DNA of 7,308 nt from an uncultured Paracoccus sp. (GTDB taxonomy: Bacteria; Pseudomonadota; Alphaproteobacteria; Rhodobacterales; Rhodobacteraceae), in NCBI RefSeq assembly GCF_946221145.1, contig NZ_CAMIOH010000157.1, positions 1 to 7,308 on the forward strand. Direction: 5' to 3'. The notes beneath the pieces were generated by a model. That model ran no database searches. It was not told where the DNA came from and worked only from the letters and a program-made list of their open reading frames with translations. The position numbers and the translations under genes are program-made. Positions 1 to 6,377 of the stretch are shown in pieces (position 1 is the first letter of the stretch; every line of letters begins with the position of its first letter).

Positions 1-687
1 TCGCCGCCCATGTCGGTGCCGCATCTGGACACGCGCTTCCTGGACGGCAAGCAGGTGCTGCTGTTCGGGCCTTTCGCGACCTGGTCCAGCAAGTTCCTGA
101 AACATGGCTCGATCTTCGACCTGCCGGATTCGACCACCCTGCACAATGTGGTTCCGATGTTGCAGGTCGGCTGGAACGAGATGTCACTGGTCAAGTACCT
201 GGCCCAGCAGCTGGCGATGTCGAAAGAAGACCAGATGGACGAGCTGCGCCGCTATATGCCTCTGGCCAAGGACGAGGATTGGCATCAGTGGCAGGCCGGT
301 CAGCGGGTCCAGATCGTCAAGAATGACCCCGAAAAGGGCGGCACGCTGAACCTTGGCACCGAGGTGGTGATCTCGGCCGACCGGTCCATCGCGGCGCTGC
401 TGGGCGCGTCGCCCGGGGGCACGACCTCGCCTGCGATCATGCTGGACCTGCTGCAAAAGGCGTTCCCGGACCGGGTGGCCAGCCCGGAATGGCAGGAGAG
501 GCTGAACAGGATCTTCCCCAGCTATGGTCAGAAGCTGAACGACAATCCCGAACTGCTGGCCCGTGTCTGGCGGGATACCGAAGAGGCGCTGCAACTGGCC
601 ATCGCCTCGCCCGATCTGACCGGCGTGGCCAGTGGCGTCATCCCGGCCGAGGCGCCGGTGCAGCCGGTGTCGGACATTCAACTGTAA
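1..687 (+). CDS. mqo: Malate:quinone oxidoreductase, C-terminal part (5' end outside window)
   Basis: This is a membrane-associated FAD enzyme that oxidises malate to oxaloacetate and passes the electrons to the quinone pool, bypassing or complementing NAD-dependent malate dehydrogenase. The frame is open from the first base and ends with TAA at 685-687, giving 228 visible codons, so a little under half of the roughly 490-550 residues usual for the family. The visible part matches the E. coli Mqo C-terminal region as I remember it: MSVPHLDTR near the start, then VLLFGPFATWSSKFLK, WQAGQRVQI, GTEVV and AALLGASPG, and a C-terminus ending DIQL (E. coli DIAL). The internal ATG at base 10 is the M of the conserved MSVPHLDTR motif, not a start. 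The FAD-binding N-terminus is not visible. It is convergent with gatB across a shared terminator. I see no frameshift. Family assignment is confident from motifs; the organism may also keep an NAD-dependent enzyme elsewhere. Confidence 0.95.
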   Translation, partial: SPPMSVPHLDTRFLDGKQVLLFGPFATWSSKFLKHGSIFDLPDSTTLHNVVPMLQVGWNEMSLVKYLAQQLAMSKEDQMDELRRYMPLAKDEDWHQWQAGQRVQIVKNDPEKGGTLNLGTEVVISADRSIAALLGASPGGTTSPAIMLDLLQKAFPDRVASPEWQERLNRIFPSYGQKLNDNPELLARVWRDTEEALQLAIASPDLTGVASGVIPAEAPVQPVSDIQL

Positions 688-698
688 GACCGAGACAA

Positions 699-726
699 AA
701 CACCCCCGGCGATGGCCGGGGGTGTT
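699..726. terminator. Bidirectional rho-independent terminator between mqo and gatB
   Basis: A perfect 12-bp stem (AACACCCCCGGC, 699-710, with GCCGGGGGTGTT, 715-726) closes a 4-base GATG loop. It starts 11 bases after the mqo stop and ends 37 bases from the gatB stop. On the + strand it is followed by CCTTTATCC. On the - strand it reads into a TTTTGTCT run, so it is the stronger terminator for gatB and can serve both convergent genes. Confidence 0.88.
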
Positions 727-763
727 CCTTTATCCTGCCGGGATGGGGCCGGGATGGGGCGGA

Positions 764-2278
764 TCAGCCGCCCAGTTTCCGGGCCACCAGATCCTGCACC
801 GCAGCCGGGTTGGCCTTGCCGCCCGTGGCTTTCAGCACCTGACCGACGAACCAGCCCGCCAGCTTCGGATTGGCCTTGGCCTTTTCGACCTGCGCGGGGT
901 TTTCGGCGATGATCTGGTCCACGGCGGCCTCGATGGCGCCAAGATCCGTGACCTGCTTCATGCCGCGATCTTCGACGATGGCCGCAGGATCGCCGCCTTC
1001 GGTCCACAGGATCTCGAACAGATCCTTGGCGATCTTGCCGGAAATCGCGCCCGACCCGATCAGGTCGATCACGCCGCCAAGCTGGTCGGCGGTGACGGGC
1101 GAGGTGTCCACCGTCAGACCTTCCTTGTTCAGGCGGCCGAACAATTCGTTGATGACCCAGTTCGCGGCGATCTTGCCGTCGCGGCCACGCGCTACGGCCT
1201 CGAAATAATCGGCATTCTCGACCTCGGCGGTCAGCACGCCCGCGTCATATTCCGACAGGCCCAGATCGCGCACGAACCGCGCCTTCTTTTCGTCGGGCAG
1301 TTCGGGCAGGGCGGCGGCGATGTCATCGACCCAAGCCTGGTCGATCTCCAGCGGCAGCAGGTCGGGATCGGGGAAATAGCGGTAATCATGCGCTTCCTCC
1401 TTGGAGCGCATCGACCGGGTTTCGCCCTTGTCGGCATCATAGAGCCGGGTTTCCTGCACCACGGAACCGCCGTCTTCCAGAATCGCGATCTGGCGGCGCG
1501 CCTCATGGTCGATGGCGGCCTGGATGAAGCGCAGCGAGTTCATGTTCTTGATCTCGCAACGCGTGCCCAGATGGCTGAAATCCTGGGTTTCCTGATAGCG
1601 TTCGTAATCGCCCGGCTTGCAGACCGAGACGTTCACATCGGCGCGCAGGTTGCCGTTCTGCATATTGCCGTCGCAGGTGCCCAGATAGCGCATGATCTGG
1701 CGCAGTTTCGCGACATAGGCGGCAGCTTCTTCCGGGCCGCGGATGTCGGGGCGGCTGACGATCTCCATCAGGGCGACGCCGGTGCGGTTCAGGTCGACGA
1801 AGGACATGGCCGGATCCATGTCATGGATCGACTTGCCCGCGTCCTGTTCCAGGTGGATCCGTTCGATGCGGACGCGGCGGGCGATGCCTGGGCCCATGTC
1901 CACGATCACCTCGCCCTCGCCCACGATGGGGTGGTAAAGCTGGCTGATCTGATAGCCCTGCGGCAGGTCGGGATAGAAATAGTTCTTGCGGTCGAAGGCG
2001 CTGCGCAGGTTGATCGCGGCCTTGATGCCAAGCCCGGTGCGCACGGCCTGGGCCACGCAGAATTCGTTGATGACCGGCAGCATTCCCGGCATCGCGGCAT
2101 CGACGAAGGCCACATGGCTGTTGGGTTCCGCCCCGAAGCCGGTCGAGGCGCCCGAAAACAGCTTGGCGTTCGAGGCGACCTGGGCGTGAACCTCCAGCCC
2201 GATGACCAGCTCCCAATCGCCCTTGGCCCCAGCGATCACCTTGGGTTCGGGCGCGGTGTAGGAAAGGTGGTCAAGCAT
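764..2278 (-). CDS. gatB: Asp-tRNA(Asn)/Glu-tRNA(Gln) amidotransferase subunit B
   Basis: GatB is the tRNA-binding kinase and transamidase subunit of cytoplasmic GatCAB. It activates mischarged Glu-tRNA(Gln) or Asp-tRNA(Asn) with ATP and amidates it using ammonia from GatA. The 504-residue product has family-typical length. Residues about 20-305 form the GatB catalytic cradle, with GLEVHAQ (27-33), the family signature DRKNYFYPDLPQGYQ (96-110) and DYRYFPDPDLLPLEID (298-313). Residues about 355-502 form the helical YqeY-like tail that contacts the tRNA elbow. The open frame runs upstream to 2692, but the extra 138 residues are unlike GatB. The ATG at 2278 is preferred because GAGG lies 6 bases before it and the family N-terminus starts about 20 residues into this product. 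gatA and gatC are not adjacent, so the complex is encoded at scattered loci. A candidate promoter and a strong terminator frame it as a single-gene unit. Confidence 0.97.
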   Translation of the reverse strand: MLDHLSYTAPEPKVIAGAKGDWELVIGLEVHAQVASNAKLFSGASTGFGAEPNSHVAFVDAAMPGMLPVINEFCVAQAVRTGLGIKAAINLRSAFDRKNYFYPDLPQGYQISQLYHPIVGEGEVIVDMGPGIARRVRIERIHLEQDAGKSIHDMDPAMSFVDLNRTGVALMEIVSRPDIRGPEEAAAYVAKLRQIMRYLGTCDGNMQNGNLRADVNVSVCKPGDYERYQETQDFSHLGTRCEIKNMNSLRFIQAAIDHEARRQIAILEDGGSVVQETRLYDADKGETRSMRSKEEAHDYRYFPDPDLLPLEIDQAWVDDIAAALPELPDEKKARFVRDLGLSEYDAGVLTAEVENADYFEAVARGRDGKIAANWVINELFGRLNKEGLTVDTSPVTADQLGGVIDLIGSGAISGKIAKDLFEILWTEGGDPAAIVEDRGMKQVTDLGAIEAAVDQIIAENPAQVEKAKANPKLAGWFVGQVLKATGGKANPAAVQDLVARKLGG

Positions 2279-2320
2279 CGGGAACCTCGGGCCAAGTCGC
2301 GGGATTGTTGCAGTGCGGAT

Positions 2321-2349
2321 CTTGTAGGTCAGCGCGCCGATGATGTCAC
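2321..2349 (-). promoter_or_regulatory. Candidate sigma-70 promoter of gatB
   Basis: Read on the - strand, GTGACA (2349-2344, five of six bases matching TTGACA) is followed after 17 bases by TACAAG (2326-2321, four of six matching TATAAT). This would start transcription roughly 35 bases before the gatB ATG. It is a pattern match only. The rest of the 292-bp spacer between gatB and the lipoprotein gene (2279-2570) shows no other convincing element, and no clear promoter for the + strand gene. Confidence 0.4.
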
Positions 2350-2570
2350 GGGGCGGCGGGCCGAAACCTGAAATGCCAGGCGAATCGTCCGGCTGGCACA
2401 AAACGGGTGCATGACGCGTTAACGGCAGGCTGACAAATCGGCTATCGGCGGATTTCCGACCATCGGGAATCGGGCCTTTGGCGCGATGCCGCCGACGGTC
2501 TTGCCGTGGGGTTGCGCGATTTTCCAAGCCGGATATGGGGGTTGCGACGAAACAACCCACCGAGGTTTTG

Positions 2571-3191
2571 ATGCGCGCTGCGCTTGTACCCCTTGCCGCC
2601 CTGGCTTTCCTGGCTGCGTGCCAATCGACCGACACCCCGCAGTCCGACAGCAAGGCCGAGGTCGAAGCGCAGCAGATGCAGTTGGCCAGCAAGCCGCCGA
2701 TGCGGTGGGGACAGGCGGCAGGGTCCGATCAGTGGACGCAAGCCACGCTGGCGGCCTTGGACCGTGAAGGTGTCACGATTCTGTCGAACGTTCCGGGCGA
2801 CATCAGCGCCTATTGCCCCAACTATGCCGAACTGAACACCACCGGGCGCAAGGCGTTCTGGGCCGGGCTGTTGTCGGCGGTGGCCAAGCACGAAAGCACC
2901 TATAACCCGCAGGCCAGCGGCGGCGGCGGAAAGTGGCTGGGCCTGATGCAGATCGCCCCCGCGACCTGGCGGCATTACGGCTGCAACGGCAACATCAAGA
3001 ACGGCGGCGACAACATGTCCTGCGCGGTCAAGATCATGTCGCGGCAGGTGGCGCGGGACAATGCGGTGGCCCAGGCCGATGGTGGCTGGCGGGGTGTGGC
3101 CCGCGACTGGGCGCCGCTGCGCAATGCCTCGAAGCGCGCGGACATCGCCGCCTGGACCAGCAGCCAGAGCTATTGCCAGCCGAAGGCATGA
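2571..3191 (+). CDS. Small lipoprotein with lytic transglycosylase (SLT, lysozyme-like) domain
   Basis: Likely an envelope lipoprotein that cleaves peptidoglycan glycan strands. The 206-residue product begins with a short lipoprotein signal: basic R2, a hydrophobic stretch, and lipobox LAAC (14-17), giving lipidated C17. Residues 18-60 look like a Gln/Ser-rich linker. The SLT-like domain spans about 90-200, with the putative catalytic glutamate E108 in AKHESTYNP and the GLMQIAPATW motif (124-133). The mature part has four further cysteines (C82, C138, C151, C202), which could form two periplasmic disulfides. The open frame extends to 2478, but the ATG at 2571 is chosen because GAGG lies 5 bases upstream and it places the lipobox correctly. 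It diverges from gatB, and a double-hairpin repeat begins 4 bases after its stop. The substrate is inferred from the family; a non-catalytic binding role or a secretion-associated muramidase role cannot be excluded. Confidence 0.85.
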   Translation: MRAALVPLAALAFLAACQSTDTPQSDSKAEVEAQQMQLASKPPMRWGQAAGSDQWTQATLAALDREGVTILSNVPGDISAYCPNYAELNTTGRKAFWAGLLSAVAKHESTYNPQASGGGGKWLGLMQIAPATWRHYGCNGNIKNGGDNMSCAVKIMSRQVARDNAVAQADGGWRGVARDWAPLRNASKRADIAAWTSSQSYCQPKA

Positions 3192-3195
3192 AGAA

Positions 3196-3252
3196 GAGGG
3201 GCCTTGCCCCTCGGCCCGTGCCGGGCCTTCACCCCAAGGTATTTGACAAGAG
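3196..3252 (+). repeat. Double-hairpin intergenic element, copy 1 (+ orientation)
   Basis: It begins 4 bases after the transglycosylase stop. Hairpin 1 is GAGGGGC (3196-3202), loop CTT, GCCCCTC (3206-3212). Hairpin 2 is GGCCCG (3213-3218), loop TGC, CGGGCC (3222-3227). A tail, TTCACCCCAAGGTATTTG (3228-3245), then ACAAGAG, follows. The same layout appears inverted at 3409-3469 with different stem bases but the same tail and second loop. The hairpins may act as a weak terminator or as 3'-end protection of the mRNA; no long T-run follows them. The function is inferred. Confidence 0.75.
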
Positions 3253-3281
3253 TGCGAAAACCGAAGGCGGCCCAAGGAAAA

Positions 3282-3317
3282 CGCCCCGGCCCCTGCCTGT
3301 GGCAGACGACCGGGGCG
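3282..3317 (-). terminator. Long hairpin with T-run, terminator-like on the - strand
   Basis: An 8-bp outer stem (CGCCCCGG at 3282-3289 with CCGGGGCG at 3310-3317) encloses an inner 5-bp stem (CTGCC 3293-3297, GGCAG 3301-3305) with a TGT loop. Read on the - strand the stem runs straight into TTTTCCTT (the four T are opposite A 3278-3281). This fits rho-independent termination of leftward transcription from the M20 peptidase gene, leaving a 3' untranslated tail of about 200 bases, or of an independent short RNA starting within the spacer. Confidence 0.6.
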
Positions 3318-3408
3318 CCTCGCTCTCTTGCGGTCATCGGCGCCTCCGCCTGTACCGCATCCCTGACCCTGCCGCTGAAACCCTAAGATTCAGTTAACGG
3401 GCCTCGCC

Positions 3409-3469
3409 CTCTTTCCAAATACCTGCGGGGTGAATTGGCCGCAGGCCAAGAGGGGGCGGCGAGCCCCCT
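3409..3469 (-). repeat. Double-hairpin intergenic element, copy 2 (inverted)
   Basis: Read on the - strand it begins 16 bases after the M20 peptidase stop. Hairpin 1 is AGGGGGC (3469-3463), a 5-base loop, GCCCCCT (3457-3451). Hairpin 2 is TTGGCC (3449-3444), loop TGC, GGCCAA (3440-3435). The tail TTCACCCCGCAGGTATTTG (3434-3416), then GAAAGAG, follows. Compared with copy 1, five of the six base pairs of hairpin 2 differ while pairing is kept, and the tail differs by a one-base insertion and a few substitutions. Confidence 0.75.
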
Positions 3470-3485
3470 TCCTGTCGCCAGGGGC

Positions 3486-4877
3486 TCAGCGCAGCGCCGC
3501 GAGGATCCGCGCCCAGGACCGGGCGCCCTTGGCAAAGCTGTTCACGTCGTACTTCTCGTTCGGGGAATGGATGCGGTCGTCGTCGCGGGCGAATCCCACC
3601 AGCATCGAATCCATCCCCAGGATCGTCTTGAAGTCCCCGGCGATGGGAATCGACCCGCCGCTGCCGATGAAAGCGGCGTCCTGGCCCCATTCCTCCCCCA
3701 AGGCGCGGCGGGCGGCGGCAAAGGCCGGATCGCTGGTGTCCATGACGCTGGCCGGGCTGCCGCCATGGTCGTGGAACTCGACGCTGCAATCGGCTGGCAG
3801 CAAGGCGCGCACATGGTCGCGGAAGGCCGCGCGGACCCGCGCCGGATCCTGCTTGCCGGTCAGGCGGAAGCTGACCTTGGCGCGGGCCTCTGCAGGCAGC
3901 ACGGTCTTGAATCCGTCGCCGGTATAGCCCCCGGTGATGCCGTTGATTTCGGCGGTCGGGCGGTTCCAGGCCATTTCCACCGGCATCCGGCCCGTTTCTC
4001 CGATAGGGTGGGACAGGCCGACCCGGCCCAGCATGGCGGCGGCGTCAAAGCCCAGCGATTCCCAGTCGCGGCGCAGATCGGGCGTCAGATCCTCGACCCC
4101 GTCATAGAAACCGGGCAGGGTGACGCGGCCATCGGCATCCTTCAGCGCGGCAAGCGCCTGGGCCAGCACCATGATCGGGTTGGCCGCCAGCCCGCCGAAC
4201 AGGCCCGAATGCAGGTCGCGGTCGGCGCCGCGGACAATGACTTCCTCGCCTACCAGACCGCGCAACTGGGTGACGATCGCCGGGCGGGTGCCGCCGAACA
4301 GCTCGGTGTCGCAGATCATCGCCAGGGACGCGCGCAATTCGTCGGCATGGTCGCGCAGGAACGGACGCAGGGACGGAGAGCCCGACTCCTCCTCTCCCTC
4401 CAGCAGCAGGATCAGGTCGGACGGCAGTTCGCCGTGAACGTCGCGCCAGGCCCGGAAGGCCTCGACAAAGGTCATCAGCTGGCCCTTGTCGTCCGACGCG
4501 CCGCGCGCGCGGATCACCCGGCCTTCTGCGGTGTCGTCGATCAGCGGATCGAAGGGCGGGCGGTCCCACAGCGACAGCGGATCCACCGGCTGCACGTCGT
4601 AATGGCCATAGAACAGCAGTGGCCGCGCCCCGCCAGGCTGCGATTTCGCGACGACCATCGGATGGCCGGCCGTGTCGCGCACCTGTGCCTCGAACCCCAG
4701 GCCCGACAGCTCGTCGCGCAGCCATTCCGCCGCCGCCCGGACATCGCCCGCATGGGCCGGATCGGTGGAGATCGAAGGGATGCGCAACAAGGCGGCCAGC
4801 CGGTCAAGGGCGGCGTCCAGCCCCTGGTCCAGCCTGTCCAGGACGGCATCCAGCATGGGGTCTTGCGGCGTGTTCAT
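3486..4877 (-). CDS. M20-family metallopeptidase (carnosine dipeptidase-like)
   Basis: Cytosolic di-zinc hydrolase, most likely a dipeptidase or related peptide or amide hydrolase of the M20 CNDP type. The 463-residue product has the usual length. By comparison with human CNDP2 as remembered, all catalytic and metal residues are visible: H92 and D94 in GHYDVQPV, bridging D129 in RGASDDKG, general base E163 and ligand E164 in EGEEESGS, D190 in ICDTE, and H437 in RIHSPNEKYD. The lid (dimerisation) domain follows D190 and carries DLHSG (H223), which reaches the partner active site in this family. The frame opens upstream to 4967. I prefer the ATG at 4877 because GGGA lies close upstream and a TATAAG box at 4901-4896 would place the transcript start downstream of the earlier ATG at 4913; the start is uncertain. 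It is divergent from hemA. The exact substrate cannot be read from sequence. Confidence 0.92.
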   Translation of the reverse strand: MNTPQDPMLDAVLDRLDQGLDAALDRLAALLRIPSISTDPAHAGDVRAAAEWLRDELSGLGFEAQVRDTAGHPMVVAKSQPGGARPLLFYGHYDVQPVDPLSLWDRPPFDPLIDDTAEGRVIRARGASDDKGQLMTFVEAFRAWRDVHGELPSDLILLLEGEEESGSPSLRPFLRDHADELRASLAMICDTELFGGTRPAIVTQLRGLVGEEVIVRGADRDLHSGLFGGLAANPIMVLAQALAALKDADGRVTLPGFYDGVEDLTPDLRRDWESLGFDAAAMLGRVGLSHPIGETGRMPVEMAWNRPTAEINGITGGYTGDGFKTVLPAEARAKVSFRLTGKQDPARVRAAFRDHVRALLPADCSVEFHDHGGSPASVMDTSDPAFAAARRALGEEWGQDAAFIGSGGSIPIAGDFKTILGMDSMLVGFARDDDRIHSPNEKYDVNSFAKGARSWARILAALR

Positions 4878-4895
4878 ATGCTTTTCCCGAGTCGT

Positions 4896-4901
4896 CTTAT
4901 A
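4896..4901 (-). promoter_or_regulatory. Possible -10 box of the M20 peptidase gene
   Basis: TATAAG on the - strand matches TATAAT at five of six positions and lies 18 bases before the chosen ATG, implying a short leader of about a dozen bases. No good -35 hexamer is found at 16-18 bases upstream, so the call is weak. It could instead be chance, or an activator-dependent promoter. Confidence 0.25.
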
Positions 4902-4960
4902 GGATTTCTGCATGGTCCTTTGGTCGACCTGCGACAATTTTAACCTGTCATTCGCGCTGT

Positions 4961-4974
4961 TTGACATGTATCAA
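4961..4974 (+). promoter_or_regulatory. FNR/FnrL-type binding site upstream of hemA
   Basis: TTGACATGTATCAA fits TTGA(C/T)-N4-(A/G)TCAA exactly, the box recognised by FnrL/FNR oxygen-sensing regulators. Its centre is 70 bases before the hemA ATG. A GACAAT hexamer at 4995-5000 could be the -10; its start point near 5007 would put the box near -40, the usual position for class II FNR activation. In Rhodobacter sphaeroides hemA is known to respond to FnrL, which supports function here. The box also lies 84 bases upstream of the divergent peptidase ATG, so an effect on that gene is possible. Confidence 0.75.
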
Positions 4975-5037
4975 CGCAACACCGCGCGCGATCTGACAAT
5001 GATTGCACCCAGCCAGCTATGCAAGGGAACGCCCGCA

Positions 5038-6267
5038 ATGAATTATGATGCCGCCCTGGACCAGGCGATCGGTCGGCTGCATGAGGAAGGGCGCTATCGC
5101 ACCTTCATCGACATCGAGCGGACGAAGGGCCAGTTCCCGCAGGCCGTCTGGACGCGCCCTGACGGCGAAACGCAGGACATCACCGTCTGGTGCGGCAACG
5201 ATTATCTGGGCATGGGCCAGCATCCCGTGGTGCTGGAGGCGATGCACGAGGCCTTGGACGCGGTTGGCGCGGGATCGGGCGGGACGCGCAACATTTCCGG
5301 GACCACCGTGTACCACAAAAGGCTGGAGGCCGAGCTGGCCGACCTGCACGGCAAGGAAGCGGCTCTGGTGTTTTCCAGTGCCTATATCGCCAATGACGCG
5401 ACGCTGTCGACGCTGCGCAAGCTGTTCCCTGGCCTGATCATCTATTCGGACGAGCTGAACCATGCGTCCATGATCGAGGGGATCAAGCGGTTCGACGGCG
5501 CCAAGCGGATTTTCCGCCACAATGACGTGGCCCATCTTCGGTCGCTGCTGGCCGCCGACGATCCGTCTGCGCCCAAGCTGATCGCGTTCGAATCGATCTA
5601 TTCGATGGATGGCGATTTCGGACCGATCAAGGCGATCTGCGATCTTGCCCGGGAATTCAACGCCCTGACCTATCTGGACGAGGTTCACGCGGTCGGCATG
5701 TATGGCCCGCGCGGCGGCGGCGTGGCCGAGCGCGACGGGCTGCTGGACCGCATCGACATCTTCAACGGCACGCTGGGCAAGGCGTTCGGCGTGTTCGGCG
5801 GCTATATCGCGGGCACGGCCAAGATGATGGATGCGATCCGGTCCTATGCGCCGGGCTTCATCTTCACGACCTCCCTGCCGCCTGCGGTGGCCGCCGGGGC
5901 AGCGGCCTCGATTGCCTTCCTCAAGGGGGCCGAGGGCCAGCATCTGCGCGATGCCCAGCAATTGCACGCGCGGATCCTGAAGATGCGGCTGAAATCGCTG
6001 GGAATGCCGATCATCGACCATGGCAGCCATATCGTGCCGGTCCATGTCGGACACCCGGTCCATTGCAAGATGCTGTCGGACATGCTGCTGCGCGACTATG
6101 GTATCTATGTCCAGCCGATCAATTTTCCCACCGTTCCGCGCGGCACGGAACGGCTGCGCTTTACCCCGTCCCCGGTCCATGCCCCCCGCCAGATCGACCA
6201 TCTGGTCAAGGCCATGGACAAGTTGTGGTCGCATTGCGCACTCAACCGCCAGGAAATGAGCGCCTGA
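5038..6267 (+). CDS. hemA: 5-aminolevulinate synthase
   Basis: This PLP enzyme condenses glycine and succinyl-CoA to 5-aminolevulinate, the first committed step of haem (and, where present, chlorophyll and cobalamin) synthesis by the C4 route typical of Alphaproteobacteria. The 409-residue product aligns almost end to end with R. capsulatus HemA as remembered. Visible landmarks are RYRTFIDIER (19-28), WCGNDYLGMG (51-60), GSGGTRNISG (79-88), the PLP-contacting DEVHAVG (214-220), the Schiff-base lysine K248 in NGTLGKAFG, and the C-terminal INFPTVPRGTERLRFTPSP (361-379) with the substrate carboxylate-binding arginine region. The frame is open from 4912, but ATG 5038 is chosen because AAGGGA lies 9 bases upstream and MNYDAALDQA matches the family N-terminus. 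An FnrL-type box precedes it, suggesting higher expression when oxygen is low. No clear terminator follows, so readthrough into the next gene is possible. Confidence 0.98.
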   Translation: MNYDAALDQAIGRLHEEGRYRTFIDIERTKGQFPQAVWTRPDGETQDITVWCGNDYLGMGQHPVVLEAMHEALDAVGAGSGGTRNISGTTVYHKRLEAELADLHGKEAALVFSSAYIANDATLSTLRKLFPGLIIYSDELNHASMIEGIKRFDGAKRIFRHNDVAHLRSLLAADDPSAPKLIAFESIYSMDGDFGPIKAICDLAREFNALTYLDEVHAVGMYGPRGGGVAERDGLLDRIDIFNGTLGKAFGVFGGYIAGTAKMMDAIRSYAPGFIFTTSLPPAVAAGAAASIAFLKGAEGQHLRDAQQLHARILKMRLKSLGMPIIDHGSHIVPVHVGHPVHCKMLSDMLLRDYGIYVQPINFPTVPRGTERLRFTPSPVHAPRQIDHLVKAMDKLWSHCALNRQEMSA

Positions 6268-6325
6268 TCCATTCGACGGGTGAACTGCTCTCGCCTGCGT
6301 GATAAGCTCACGTTAAACAACAAAG

Positions 6326-6350
6326 GGTAACGTCTGATTCGGACGTTGCC
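6326..6350 (+). other. Stem-loop in the leader before the RodZ-like gene
   Basis: GGTAACGTC (6326-6334) pairs with GACGTTGCC (6342-6350) as a 9-bp stem including one G-T wobble, around a 7-base loop. It is not followed by T residues, so it is not a normal terminator for hemA. It ends 27 bases before the next start codon and may influence mRNA stability or translation of that gene. The flanking 6268-6377 shows no convincing promoter. Confidence 0.4.
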
Positions 6351-6377
6351 GGCATCGGGCGATGAGGCGGACAGGTC

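Noticed and set aside
632..2371. 579-codon open frame on the + strand opposite gatB
   Set aside because: It is antisense to a certain gatB gene. High GC with third-position bias keeps the opposite frames free of stops, and the translation shows no recognisable domain.
2418..2425. GTTAACGG, repeated at 3393-3400, as a possible regulator site
   Set aside because: Two copies of an 8-base word nearly 1 kb apart in unrelated contexts are too weak to call, and only the second has a CtrA-like second half.
2495..2507. Small ACGG/CCGT hairpin upstream of the lipoprotein gene
   Set aside because: A 4-bp stem in GC-rich DNA is expected by chance.
2279..2692. N-terminal extension of GatB
   Set aside because: The frame is open, but the translation is unlike GatB, and a good ribosome binding site and the family start position both favour the ATG at 2278.
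2442..3275. 277-codon open frame on the - strand opposite the transglycosylase
   Set aside because: It is antisense to a gene with a lipobox and SLT motifs, and no family is recognisable.
3435..4943. 502-codon open frame on the + strand opposite the M20 peptidase
   Set aside because: It mirrors a gene with all catalytic motifs intact, is rich in Gly/Arg/Ala/Gln as expected for a shadow frame, and overlaps the repeat element and the peptidase promoter region.
5017..6234. 405-codon open frame on the - strand opposite hemA
   Set aside because: It is a shadow of hemA with no domain or plausible start context.
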